Shown in pieces: positions 1 to 10,800 of a stretch of DNA of 64,000 nt. The stretch spans positions 682,001 through 746,000 of the forward strand of contig OZ037904.1 in NCBI GenBank assembly GCA_964035575.1, read 5' to 3'. Source of the DNA: Rhynchopus sp. YZ270_cl-10 (Eukaryota > Euglenozoa > Diplonemea > Diplonemida > Diplonemidae). The translations under genes and the position numbers were made by a program. The notes beneath the pieces were generated by a model, which saw only the letters and a list, made by a program, of their open reading frames with translations, ran no database searches and had not been told where the DNA came from. Positions within the stretch are counted from its first letter, which is position 1. The number at the start of each line of letters is the position of its first letter.

Positions 1-3000
1 GTACACGGTGGTCTTGAGGTCTCCCTGACGCAGCTTGCCGCCTTCCTTCGCCTCTGCGTACGGTGCAGAGGAGAACGCAATGTCGAAGGACCACACCTGG
101 TTCTCACCAAGCTCCTGTTGGGTTTAATGATAATGTTATGGAGACATAAATTCAATGAAGGGAAATGAACCTTTTTTTTTTTTGTGTCGAATGTATCATC
201 AAAATTTTGTTTGATTATAGACTATAGATAGCATCCACGATTTTTTTCTCTTCATAGGATCCTTAAAAGAGAGTAGAAGGAAGTACACTTGTATCATCAA
301 AAAAAACCATTTGAAAAGGTGGTGTACATGGTATGGCCCGCCCATCGATTTAAACCACTTTTGGGCCATTTTTGGGACATCCAAAACCGCAAAACGGGCC
401 ACACCAGTACAGTACAAAAAAAAAAGTCGCCAAAAGGCCTCAAATCTGTCAAATTTATGTACGTCAATCTGGAGTATTGTAATAAATTCCGATGTGAAAG
501 ACTTCGACATACCACAGGCACAACGTGCTGTTCGGGGACAACCTTGTTGGTGACACAGTCCATCGCGTCAATGATATATCTCTTCATCTCGTGGCTGAGG
601 ACACCCTCGACAGGTGTGACGTCGAAGTCCTGTGCGATCTTGTCGATCATCGCGGTGATGTCGCCGTTCTTCTCGCCAGGGCGGAAGCAGTGCGTGAGCG
701 CCTCAGATGCGGCAGCTGCGGCAGCGATGACGTTGGTCTCCTTCGATGCAGGCACCTCCGCAGACATGTCCTCCTGCACGTACACGGTGTGCGCAACCAC
801 ACCACAGAACCCATCCAAGTGGCACCCCAGGTCGATCTTCACAATGTCACCCACCTTCAGCGCCTCACCGGGCGAGTTCTCAGTCGGGGAGAAGTGCGCA
901 GCCACGCGGTTCACGTTGATGCAGGTCGGGAACGCCAGTCCCTTCTCAACCTGGGGGATAGGGTGGGATAGGTGGGGTTTAAAGGGGAATAGTTGACGCA
1001 GGCACCTCCTCTTACGGACCTACAGTACGATGCCAGTCAGCCAGGCCTTTTGCTAACTTTGGGATTTTCCCCCTGAATGGCATGATGGTCAAAAAAAAAT
1101 AATTTCCTGGAAAAAAAAGTACATTCCGAGCTTTCCCGCCTGGTGAAAGCGGTCGTCGCGCGCTTCGCGCGCGCCTCCCTGCCAGCCACAGGGTGGAGAG
1201 GCGAAGGGTCAGCTTTGCGAGATATAAACAAAAAACGGAATATAATCCTTTATTAACGGTCCTTGGTCTTGCGCCTTACGTACACTAACCGTACAAAATC
1301 AATACGTCTTCCAGAAGCAGGGGCTGTTGCAACGGTTGGGTTCCTTTGAAATAAGAATGGTCAATTTTTTGCAGCTTGGGTCAAGTTTCATTTCTGGCTG
1401 CAAAATGCAAGGGAATCCCCTTAGACATTGTAAAATGGCACCGTAGGCAGGAAGAAAATAGCGTACAGCGAGCGCAGCGAGCAGAAAAATTGTAAGGTGT
1501 CATCGTGTCATCGTGCCATCGTGCCATCGTGCCATCGTGCCATCGTGCCATCGTGCCATCGTGCCATCGTGCCATCGTGCCATCGTGCCATCGTGCCATC
1601 GTGCCATCGTGCCATCGTGCCATCATGCCATCATGCCATCATGCCATCATGCCATCATGCCATCATGCCATCATGCCATCATGCCATCATGCCATCATGC
1701 CATCATGCCATCATGCCATCATGCCATCATGCCATCATGCCATCATGCCATCATGCCATCATGCCATCATGCCATCATGCCATCATGCCATCATGCCATC
1801 ATGCCATCATGCCATCATGCCATCATGCCATCATGCCATCATGCCATCATGCCATCATGCCATCATGCCATCATGCCATCATGCCATCATGCCATCATGC
1901 CATCATGCCATCATGCCATCATGCCATCATGCCATCATGCCATCATGCCATCATGCCATCATGCCATCATGCCATCATGCCATCATGCCATCATGCCATC
2001 ATGCCATCATGCCATCATGCCATCATGCCATCATGCCATCATGCCATCATGCCATCATGCCATCATGCCATCATGCCATCATGCCATCATGCCATCATGC
2101 CATCATGCCATCATGCCATCATGCCATCATGCCATCATGCCATCATGCCATCATGCCATCATGCCATCATGCCATCATGCCATCATGCCATCATGCCATC
2201 ATGCCATCATGCCATCATGCCATCATGCCATCATGCCATCATGCCATCTGGGGGGGAAATCCCCAGGTGATGGATAGCGAAAGCCCTGCCCCACCACCCC
2301 CCGTGGCATGATGGTGGCATGATGGAAAAAAAAATAAAAAACGCCCAAAAACGTGGCACGATGGCATGATGGTTAGCAAAAGGCCTGCCAGTCAGCCGAA
2401 TGAAAAAAAAAGGGAGAAAATGCTGGTAAAATGCTGAGCGTTGTTGCGTAGTCACCCTTAACCACAATCATATATCACACAGCACCAGCACAGGCTTTGC
2501 AGGGGAGTTATCAGGGATAATGAAAGCCCCCATTCAAAAAAGAATGGTACAAAAAAAATGCTTTGATTGAAGGGGTGGTATCATCGCGTTTGAGTGATAT
2601 ATTGGTGCATATGGCAATCCAATTATGAGGAGTTATACGGAGTTTATGCGGCTTTTATCACACCCTAGATACAATGTGAATCACAATCAAAACTGCGGGG
2701 GCTTAAAATAAATATAGCTGCTGTGGGTTGGGTTAAAAAACCTTCAACACCACCCGCCTTGACTCAATATGAGAGAAGATGACGCCATTTGAGGAAGACA
2801 CGAAGTGGGGGGGTCTAGAGGTACGGGGCAGGGGCAGGGGATGGGGGCGGTGCGTATACCTTGTCAGCACCCTTCTTGTTGAAGACCTTCTCAGTCTGGC
2901 TGAGAATGGACTGGTCTCCAATCACTGCAAGGTCGAGGGGCTGTGTGGTGGGGTGTTGATCAACATTTTTTTCCTCTTTTTTGTGTTTAATTTTAGACAA

Positions 3001-3354
3001 CTATCTTGGGATAGCAACGATTTGTATTCAAAGGATCCAAAAAAAGGTGAAGTTTGATGCAGGCACCTCCGACTGACCCACTGTACGATGCCAGCTGGAG
3101 GGAGAATAATGGGGCGGTTATATTCTTCCTTTGTTCACAGATTTTTTTTTCTTTTTGATAATTTGGAAACGGTATAGGGAGTTGGTGGGTTTGTTTCGGC
3201 ATACCAGAGCTCCGACCTTAATCTCAGCGAGGATGGCCTTCAGCGCAGTGCTGCTGAAGGTACCCGCCATCTTGTACTTCTCAACCACCCCGCTGTTCGA
3301 GAGGGTGTAGTCCTCCTCCTCCTCCATGACGTGTTCTTCGTCCTCTGCCGACAT
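1..3354 (-). CDS. PA2G4: EBP1/PA2G4-like protein (MetAP2-fold), 3' end outside window
   Basis: Spliced gene with four visible exons: 3354-3205, 2940-2860, 950-513 and 114-1, all joined in phase 0. Donors are GTATGCC, GTATACG and GTATGTC; acceptors end in ACACAG, CCCCAG and CAACAG. The joined 261 residues start MSAEDEEH, pass through GLAFPTC and KIDLGCHLDGF, and end near AKEGGKLRQGDLKTTVY, matching the order of conserved blocks in the PA2G4/EBP1 family (GIAFPTS, KIDLGVHVDGF, TPIEGMLSH). These are catalytically dead relatives of type 2 methionine aminopeptidase that bind RNA and ribosomes. As in EBP1, the second metal-ligand Asp of true aminopeptidases is missing: GVVAHT stands where the enzymes have a DCA-type motif. 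Intron 2 is 1909 bp and holds an 8-bp satellite; intron 3 holds a MITE. The C-terminal third lies beyond position 1. Family assignment is firm; exon limits were inferred by eye. Confidence 0.9.
329..406 (-). mobile_element. 78-bp MITE, copy 1 (TGGTRTGGCCCG ends)
   Basis: A 78-bp sequence with 12-bp terminal inverted repeats (TGGTATGGCCCG / CGGGCCACACCA) inside intron 3 of the EBP1 gene. A second copy of the same length lies at 21505-21582 in the opposite orientation. The flanks here show GTACA on both sides, a possible 5-bp target duplication. No coding capacity. Confidence 0.75.
989..1043. repeat. GCAGGCACC hairpin-module variant in EBP1 intron 2
   Basis: Copy of a dispersed module of about 45-55 bp that begins TTGACGCAGGCACCTCC and ends ACGATGCCAG. 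Related copies are at 3046-3100 (EBP1 intron 1) and 57535-57591 (just 3' of the coiled-coil/PDZ gene). The core GCAGGCAC is shared with the longer modules at 22428-22535, 40149-40215 and 52785-52845. Confidence 0.6.
1501..2248. repeat. 8-bp satellite array, about 93 copies, inside EBP1 intron 2
   Basis: Uninterrupted tandem array of an octamer. About the first 15 copies read CATCGTGC (1501-1620) and the remaining ~78 read CATCATGC (1621-2248), with almost no other variation. Degenerate single copies (GGCATGATGG) occur outside the array at about 1078, 2307-2325 and 2357-2372. The array yields long false open reading frames in all frames because 8 is not a multiple of 3 and no stop arises. It lies wholly inside intron 2 (951-2859) of the EBP1 gene, so it is transcribed with that gene. 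Confidence 0.97.
3046..3100. repeat. GCAGGCACC hairpin-module variant in EBP1 intron 1
   Basis: Reads GTGAAGTTTGATGCAGGCAC and continues to ACGATGCCAGC. The inner part, including GACTGACCCACTGTACGATG, is identical to the copy at 57535-57591. The AAGTT lead-in followed by a G/C-rich hairpin is common to most modules in this window. Confidence 0.65.
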
Positions 3355-4017
3355 TGTTATTGTGGGGTGTGTTGAGTTTGGTTCTGTGGGGAGGCGGGGG
3401 TGTGTGGGGGCTGGTTAGAGTCTCTGAGACCGTCTCGTTGCTGGCTTCTGCGACTGTGAATATCATACAGCATATATGGTGGGGAAAAGGCGCGAAATTG
3501 AAAGACGAATCCCCAAATTCGCCCTTGGACCGATTGTAATGATCTAATTTATTACTCTTGGTAATCTGTTACAATTACGCCGCTTTGGTATGTGGGTTCA
3601 CGACAGGTGGGGGGATATGGGAAGCTAATATACGGTGGGTTTCGTGAACACCAGTATATCCCAACACTTAGGACAGTCACGCAGAACTTTCCTGAGAGAG
3701 AGAGCCCTGCGATTAGATCTGAACAATGTTTTTGTTTTTTTTTTGACAGAAAGCTGTCCACATTGTGTTTTTTTTGGATGAAAAAACCAAAAGGAAGAAG
3801 AGGGAGAATGGGAGGGGGATGAGGTCTTTTCTGTTAGCTTCTTTTTTGCTTTTTTTATAAAGGACTTATTCAAGACGGACCAAATCTACTCTTTTTTTTT
3901 GTTAAGGAAAGACAAAGTTGGTTACTGGCTGGGAGGGGGGGAAGAAGAGGAGGAAGGAAGGGGTAAACGCAAAACCAAAAAACCCCCCAAAAAAAGAAAG
4001 GTTTTGCAAGATAAACA

Positions 4018-4043
4018 TAAAGCTCTCACTGTGCTTCGTCACC
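4018..4043. repeat. Hairpin module, AAGC/GCTT type
   Basis: AAAGCTCTCACTGTGCTT followed by CGTCACC; short AAGC/GCTT stem with a CTCTC-containing loop. Member of the CTAAGC...GCTTAGTCACC family seen at 4681, 19412, 21815, 22577, 23144, 46335, 53173 and elsewhere. Confidence 0.5.
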
Positions 4044-4180
4044 ATTCGAGCATTACACCTTAGGTATCAAGCAGCCACGTGACCACATTGTTGCATCAAA
4101 ACACAACATTGCATGAACGTTCCTTGCACAGGTCATAAGCGTCTTAGATAAAGAGAACGTGAGAATAGCAATCTGTGCAA

Positions 4181-4240
4181 GAAAGAGAGGTTTGAACGTG
4201 CAAACACCTCACCGTGCATCGGACACAGATCCTGGTCAAT
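4181..4240. repeat. Hairpin module, GTGCAAACACCTCACCG type
   Basis: Contains GTGCAAACACCTCACCGTGC followed by ATCGGACACAG, preceded by AGAGAGGTTTGAAC. Same type as 21366-21485, which has GTGCACACACCTCACCGTAC. Confidence 0.5.
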
Positions 4241-4319
4241 AAATAAATAAAAAGGGTTGGTAAAAATGCATTCGTGTAAATGGAATGTGGTAAATGAAGA
4301 AAAAAAAGAAGAAACCATG

Positions 4320-4352
4320 AAAGATAACAGTGCCTCTCGTACACAGATATCA
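4320..4352. repeat. Hairpin module, CCTCTCGTG loop type
   Basis: AAAGATAACAGTGCCTCTCG then TACACAGATATC: GATA/TATC outer stem around a GCCTCTCGT loop. Located about 520 bp 3' of the dynein stop codon. Related to 22638, 42382, 46728 and the array 3' hairpins. Confidence 0.5.
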
Positions 4353-4680
4353 GAAAAGCAGATTCTGTCCAAGTAGGTTACCCTCTTATACCGAGCCAAA
4401 AGAGAGAAGTGGAAAAAAAAAGAGAGAAAAAAAAAAAACGTCGGACAACCAGAAAAACAGCAAACGGCAAGGCACTAAAAGCACAATAAAAAAAAAACCT
4501 TGGCAATGAATATAGGCATACGGGGGAAAGGATGAAGGGGGCGAGAGAGGCAGTTGGCAGGAGAACGTTCCTCCCAACATAGTGATCAGTGTAAAGAAAA
4601 AAAAGGCAAAAACAAAACAAAACAAAACGGTTGACCGTTCTTTTCGAACGGGGAGGGATTTTTTTTTCCCCAAGACAATC

Positions 4681-4710
4681 ATAAGCCTCTTCGGTGCTTT
4701 GTCACCTTTA
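4681..4710. repeat. Hairpin module, AAGC/GCTT type
   Basis: ATAAGCCTCTTCGGTGCTTT then GTCACC. Lies about 160 bp 3' of the dynein stop codon. Downstream at 4721-4765 is a GCACATCACCCTGCGTGCA relative of the GTGC-type module. Confidence 0.5.
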
Positions 4711-4868
4711 GTAAGAAAACTCGAAAATATAAGCACATCACCCTGCGTGCAAACACACACACACTAAAAAGAAAGAGAAAGGCAAAGAAAGAGAAATTGA
4801 ATAAGATCAACCCTCATTGTGATTTAAATCAGCCTTCAGAGGGGTTACTGAAGAGAAGGGGGAAAAAA

Positions 4869-7800
4869 TCAGATCGGGAAGCAGACAATGCACGTACCCC
4901 TTAGGATCCAAACGTCTGGGGGCTGGTCCGTCTGTTTATTATTTTTGAATTTTTTTTTTTGAATTTAATTTTATTTTGAAAACTTTGATTGTATTAGTGT
5001 AGACACCCGAGGATGAACTCCACTATTTATTTTTTTCTTCCAATATTTTATAGTTTTTCTTTACCCCACCAAAGACACATACCTTCAGCGCTATCGATAG
5101 GATGTAACCACTGATAGACCGTCTGGAGCTGACGAAAACCGGACAATAATAGTGTTTAGAATCTGGTTGGACTGAGAGGGTGCAGGTTACCTTTACCAAA
5201 GGAAGCGATGCTGTCAGCTCTTTTTGCATTCCATCGAGCAGCATATTCGCTGTTTTATCCCAGGTGGCTCCCTCGAGATGGAGGCCGTAGATATAGCTGG
5301 TTCCTTCGTCGTTTGTGGCAGGGAGGACGTCTGGGGCGGTGTGGCGGGTCAGCTCTGCCCGCATTTCGACCTGCTCCAGGGTTGCTGCTGGAAGGTGAAT
5401 GCGCACAAATTCTTGCTTTAACGCGGTTAACAATGCCTGCGGGAAGAAAAACCCTGGTAGCCAATAGGCCTTGAGAGTTCCTTTCACGACCCAGAGGTGA
5501 AGTTGGTCCATCCGCCGCACTGCATGGTCGATCCATGCCCCCAAATCAGCAGACAGCCAGCTCTGTTTCGCCCACACCTCTGGCACCCTCCTATGATAGA
5601 AATCGTCAAACATCTCCGACAATTCCGGTGTTCCCGCGGAATATCCAAGCATCGCTCTTTCCAACTCCTTACACGACAAAGCCACCTTATGGACCAATGT
5701 ATGTATCGTCTCCAACTCCCTTTGAAATAACAATGAAATCGGAGTTACCCCACGCAATGCGGTTTTCTCCTCTGCAATGGAATCCAATGCGCGCATCAGT
5801 TTTGTCGGAATTTCTCGGATTAGTCTCATAACCGGATGATCATAGGAAGGGGCGACGCCTCCGGAGGAGATACTGTAGGAGAGAGTATCTAATGAAGCGT
5901 CTGTGGTGGTGTGTGCTTGCAGGCGGGCGTGCTTTGCGCCGTCAATGAGTTGCGCGGATTTAGACATATTCGAGGTCTGCTCCGCAATACGCTGCATCCC
6001 AAACACCTCAGCAGAATCATCAAGAGGCAACGAAGAAATATACGTTCTATAGTCACTCACATTAAGGAAGTCCGGCGCCCGATACCCGACATGAAACAAA
6101 AACCCGCCCCCTTGCGTTTCAAACAACTCGTCCACAAACCACTTCTCCCCATACGCCATCAGCACCTGGGCGTCGAAGGGATCGCTGACCCTACCTCCAT
6201 ATTGCACACCGCAGATCATATATTGCACGGTCGCCCACGAAACGCCCTTACGTATATCAGTGTACAAATAGTTGTGAAGGAAGGAGGTGGCCGCAAGGAG
6301 GTCGTGGTTGCTGAAGCAGTATGGGGTGGACCAGCCTATGGGCCCAAATTTGTTGCGTTCGACGACGGTGCAGTGGAAGAAGCAGAGGGCGTAGAGGAGG
6401 ATACGCCATTCACGCTGTTGAATGGATTCAAGCTGGTCTTGGGTGATCTGTTGGAAAGCGCGGAGGAGACCTGCACGCACCCCAGAAGGATGCTCCACAG
6501 CAACCTTTACCGCAATATCAAGCAACCCCACCGGCACCTCCGCCTCGCGACTAATAGTCAACCAAATCTTCGCAGACGCAGGGATCTGATTGCTATAATG
6601 CTGCAACGAAGCTACATTCCCCAAAGAAGCAATCTGATTCCCCCCCGACGCCCCTACCGACCCCTGACAGGTCTGCAACAACTCTCTAAAATCCTTTAAA
6701 AATGCGGGGCAAAGATGCACATTATGCATCAACAACCAGGTCCCCTCTGTCAAACAACTGTGTACATGCTTCATTGCGGTTGCCTGTTGTCCTTCACCAA
6801 GAGATACTTCGGTTAAGGTGATACGGTTTGCTCTGGCAAGAGATTCTATGGGAGTAGTAACATCTACTCCACGAGAGAGAATACAGAGGATGGGTTCGAG
6901 GCTGGTGAGCTGTTGGACGAAGCTGTCGTTGAAGGTGTCGTTGCTGGAGGTGACGTCTTTGCCGAGGAAGGGTGCGATGTATTGTGTGACTGCAAGCACA
7001 AAGCGGTCGGGCCGCAGGGTGTGTATCAACAGCAGTCTTTGGAACGATGTCAACCTCTCCCCAATATGTGGGATCTGGTAGTCCTCGGGGGATGCCCGGT
7101 GGAACCATTCCTGCCACTGCCCATCATTCGCCCGCAAGGAGGGCTTTAACACAGACATCCCCTCAACCTCCTTATCCAACGTTAACAAATGGAGGTACGC
7201 CTCGCGCGACAACCACGCTGGACCAATAATCTCATCTTTCCCCGTATGAGCGCTCATATGTGGTCGTGTTAACAAGCAGTTTACCTCCTTTGGCGTGACC
7301 CTCCCAGCCTCCAGATCCACTCCGATAACAAGGAGAAGCCCAAAGAGGAGTTTGTGTTGCGCGAAATACCCGCGTTTGCAGTATTGGAAGAGGTGGTTGG
7401 TCTGGAAGGAGACGACGTTTTGCACGCGTTTTGGGGGGTATTGGTTGGCGGGGGCGGCGGTCATGGAGTATTCGAATTGTTTGAGGAATTGGGGGAGAGA
7501 CAGTTGGTAGACTGGGAGACAGCTTCGCATGTCAACGACAGTGAAGTAGATAACAGCACCACGCTGGGCGACAGAACGGTATGCCTCACGTGCCTGCTCG
7601 ATTTTAGAATGTGTTTCATTGCATGTGCGAAGCACTTCAGCGATTTCGACGCTCTTCGCCTTTGTCGTCGAAAGAATTTCAATAAGCTGACTGTCATCCA
7701 AAAGCCTCGTCCCGCCTCTCGCAACAAGCCTCTGTAATAGCTTGTCCTCACATTCTTGTATCACCGCCTCACACACTAAGGTCTCCTCAATCAGATTCAA

Positions 7801-10800
7801 CCGGTCCTCCTCTAACGAAGGTTTTTCATGGCGTATCACAGTACACAACAGCTGCTCCGTCAACCCTGCTATTGTCACCGTAAAATCAACCACATTCACC
7901 TTAGCGAAGGTGTCCGGATGGATCTCTGGCAGCGGCACACTATTTACCAGGAATATGTTAAAGTCACGATCCGTTTCGATCTCCTGATCACCCACCTGGA
8001 GTACGGTGACAGTCAGCCCATCAAGCGAGGTCTTCTTGGTATAGTTGCGGGCCAAGAGAGGGTACAGAACCTTTGGGATTGAGCTTTCGATTCCTTCAAT
8101 GATGACTGTCTTGCCCTCCTTTACTCCAGTACGCACTGCGCGGAGCCAGTCGTTTGCGCGGATGGAGGTCAGCATGACACCCTGTTTTTCGTGTGAATTT
8201 ATCAACCATCTGAGTCCCTGCCCATGAGGGTCTGTTATCAACACCTTTTTGGGGGAGTTTTGCACTAAAAAGGCGGATTTGAGGCAGTGCTCGTCTAGAG
8301 GGAGTGCTTCTAATTCGTATTTCCGTTTGAGGTTTTCGGTGACGATGAGGGAGTCGATGTCGTGGGTGAAGGGGACTTCGCGGTCGGAGAGGTCGTTCGC
8401 ACAGGAGGTGAGGAGCATAGTGCGGTAGCGGTGGGTGAAGGGCGGGCAGAGGCATGTGAACAGAGCGAGGCGTGCGGTGTTGCCTGCTAAGGTTTTCATG
8501 TGTTCGACGGAGCGTTGTGCGTCCTGCTGCCAGCGGCCTTTCTCAGAGTGGAGGCCAGTGAGAAGCGCTTCTGCAGTGATAAGACGTTTGCGGGTCAGCT
8601 CCGCATCCGTCTCAAGATCGCTCTTCTCCTCCAAAGACGCCTGCAACCGTGCACTCATCTCCTTCAGCTCTGCCTGCTTGATCGCAAGCTGTTGTTCAGA
8701 CTTCGCCAACAACTGTTTTGCCTTATACAACTGCGACTCCGCCATCGCCAACCTCGCCCGCTTCGGCGCAATACTCTTCGCAAATTTATGATAAACCGTC
8801 ATCATCGAAATCCATGTACACAACCCTGCCAAACTCCCGCACGCCCCTTTCGCCCGATCCACCGTAAAATCCTCCATAGACAAATACGGTGCGAGCAGCT
8901 CACAATGCTCATCATTGACGGAATCACGCGGGAATTCCTGCAATAACTGCAAAAACCGGGGTTCACATGCCATAGCTTTGCCCTGTGGCCAGGAGGGTTT
9001 GAGGACCTTTGCTCCTGTAGTGTCAACTTCCCATGAGGCTGGAGAGTCTATAGGGAGGTTGCGTAGGAGGAGCACACCATCGAGGATACGGCGGATGAGG
9101 GGTGGTGCGTTGGTGAGACGCTTGAGGGTTGTGACGTCGTCTTGTTTTACTGTGGAGAGGGCTTCTTCGGCCACACGCAGGGCGGGTTCGGCTGCAGCTA
9201 GCTGAGACATTGTTTCTTCTTGCTCCTTTTGCACTCTGTCTGCTTGAACATCCAGCTCGGCTCGTGTGTTCTCGACAGATGCGTTTTGATCCGATGTCGA
9301 CTGTGTCTGCAACTGCACATCCGTCATCAAGCTCTTCATCTGAACATCCGCCCGATCCAACAATATCTGCTTATCCCCCAACGACCGTTTCATGAGCGAC
9401 ACATCCTCATACGCCTCGTCCAGGGAGGCGATACCATCGCGTATCGCTGCCTGGGTCCGCTCCTGCTCCTGGAGGGTCGTGAGGTACTTCTCCCTGTAGC
9501 ACGCTAGGTACTCCAAATAGTACCCAGGAGGGACCTGGATCTTCCGCCGATCGGAGCGTGCGAACTTCTCTGCAACGCTTTGGACGAGAAGGTACATCTT
9601 GCCGGCATGGCGAGCGATTTGGGGTATCTTCATCTGAGCAACTGAAGGATGCGGGAGGTCTCCTAGCTTCTCCTCTGCAGCTCTTACCAACGCATCTTCA
9701 GGCCAGTTGTGCAGCGTTGCGATACAGCAATACTTCAACAGGGCCGGAAACTGCCTGGTCTTCCTCTTAAAACTCTCGCTGTTGAAGCTACTAAAGTACA
9801 AAATAAAGTGCAGATTGTCCCCTACCCTCTCTGTATAACAATTCTGCAGCTCCGTAATCGACGGCTCCCTTCCATGCGCCGTATTAAGATATGGTCGGAT
9901 GTCATCGTATAGCAACTCCAACTCCTCCTTTTGGTGCAACCCTCTGACGTCCCCTCCAGAGAGCAGCACGTTTACTACATCGAGGGCACGTTCATTGGCA
10001 AGACTGCCTTCGGATGCGAGCACGACTACAGGAGAGGTTATGGCGGCGTGCTTCTGGATTTCACGGAGGTCTTCGAGGAAGGAGGCGAAGGAGTGGTCGG
10101 TGTCCATGGGGAGCTCAAAGAGTTTGAAGCCGCACATATGCGCGGAGAGGCGGGAGAGGGTGCGACGACCGTTGCCTGCGACGCCGAAGAGCAGCATAGA
10201 CGCATGGGGAGTGCGAATGCAGCGGCATATGCGTACCACCTGCTTCATTTGAATAGCAGGCATCGCCAGGGTGATAGGGTGCCCGCAGATGTCCTCGTTG
10301 TAGTGTGTCACCCACTCCGCAATCGTCTCCTCACACTCGGCCCACTCAACAGGAGAATACGCGACAGGGGCAGTGTAGATTACATCCCGGTCTTCATCCT
10401 CCTTCTTCTGTTTGTGCAGCCAGTGGTTGTTCGCGCCGCGCAAATTCTCAGAATATTTCTTTCCCAATAAGGCGTCAACAGAATGCGAAAACTCTGTGTA
10501 CAGCATCGCGGCACTCTGTTCTGTCACTTTATCCATGAAGACCCGGCAGGTTTCGTGTTCAAAGAGGTCGACGAAGGTTTGCAAATCGGTGATCACATCG
10601 GAACCGCCGTGGCTCATGACGGTTGCAACCTTTTTGAAGTCCTCAAGCGAGAATCTGTAGTGGTAGAGTGCAGGGATAGCACGAAGAGAGGTACGTGCGT
10701 AGACCCACAATCTATGAAGCACTTCAGAGATTTTAGACACACTGTCGGTCACCGCAGCGCAGAATCCGTTCCGTGCGTTGAAATGCAACCCAAGCAGATG

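Larger units (their letters stand above)
3355..4868. other. Spacer between EBP1 and dynein genes; hairpin modules only
   Basis: No coding exon recognised. 3355-3480 is the upstream region of the EBP1 gene, with a pyrimidine-rich stretch followed by CACAG on the minus strand near 3380. An ATTGTAA/TTACAAT inverted repeat lies at about 3533-3579. The rest is A-rich or poly-A/T sequence with the short hairpin modules listed separately (4018, 4181, 4320, 4681). Confidence 0.6.

Noticed and set aside
297-512. ORF continuing from the EBP1 exon to 297
   Set aside because: Family similarity stops at the GTATGTC donor at 512 and resumes at 114; the stretch between contains a MITE.
1501-2248. CRISPR-like array
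   Set aside because: The unit is 8 bp with no spacers, and the genome is eukaryotic.
1497-2311. Three overlapping ORFs of 254-268 codons in the octamer array (repeating CHHAIMPS)
   Set aside because: They are forced by the period-8 repeat, which has no stop in any plus frame; the array lies in an intron of the EBP1 gene on the other strand.
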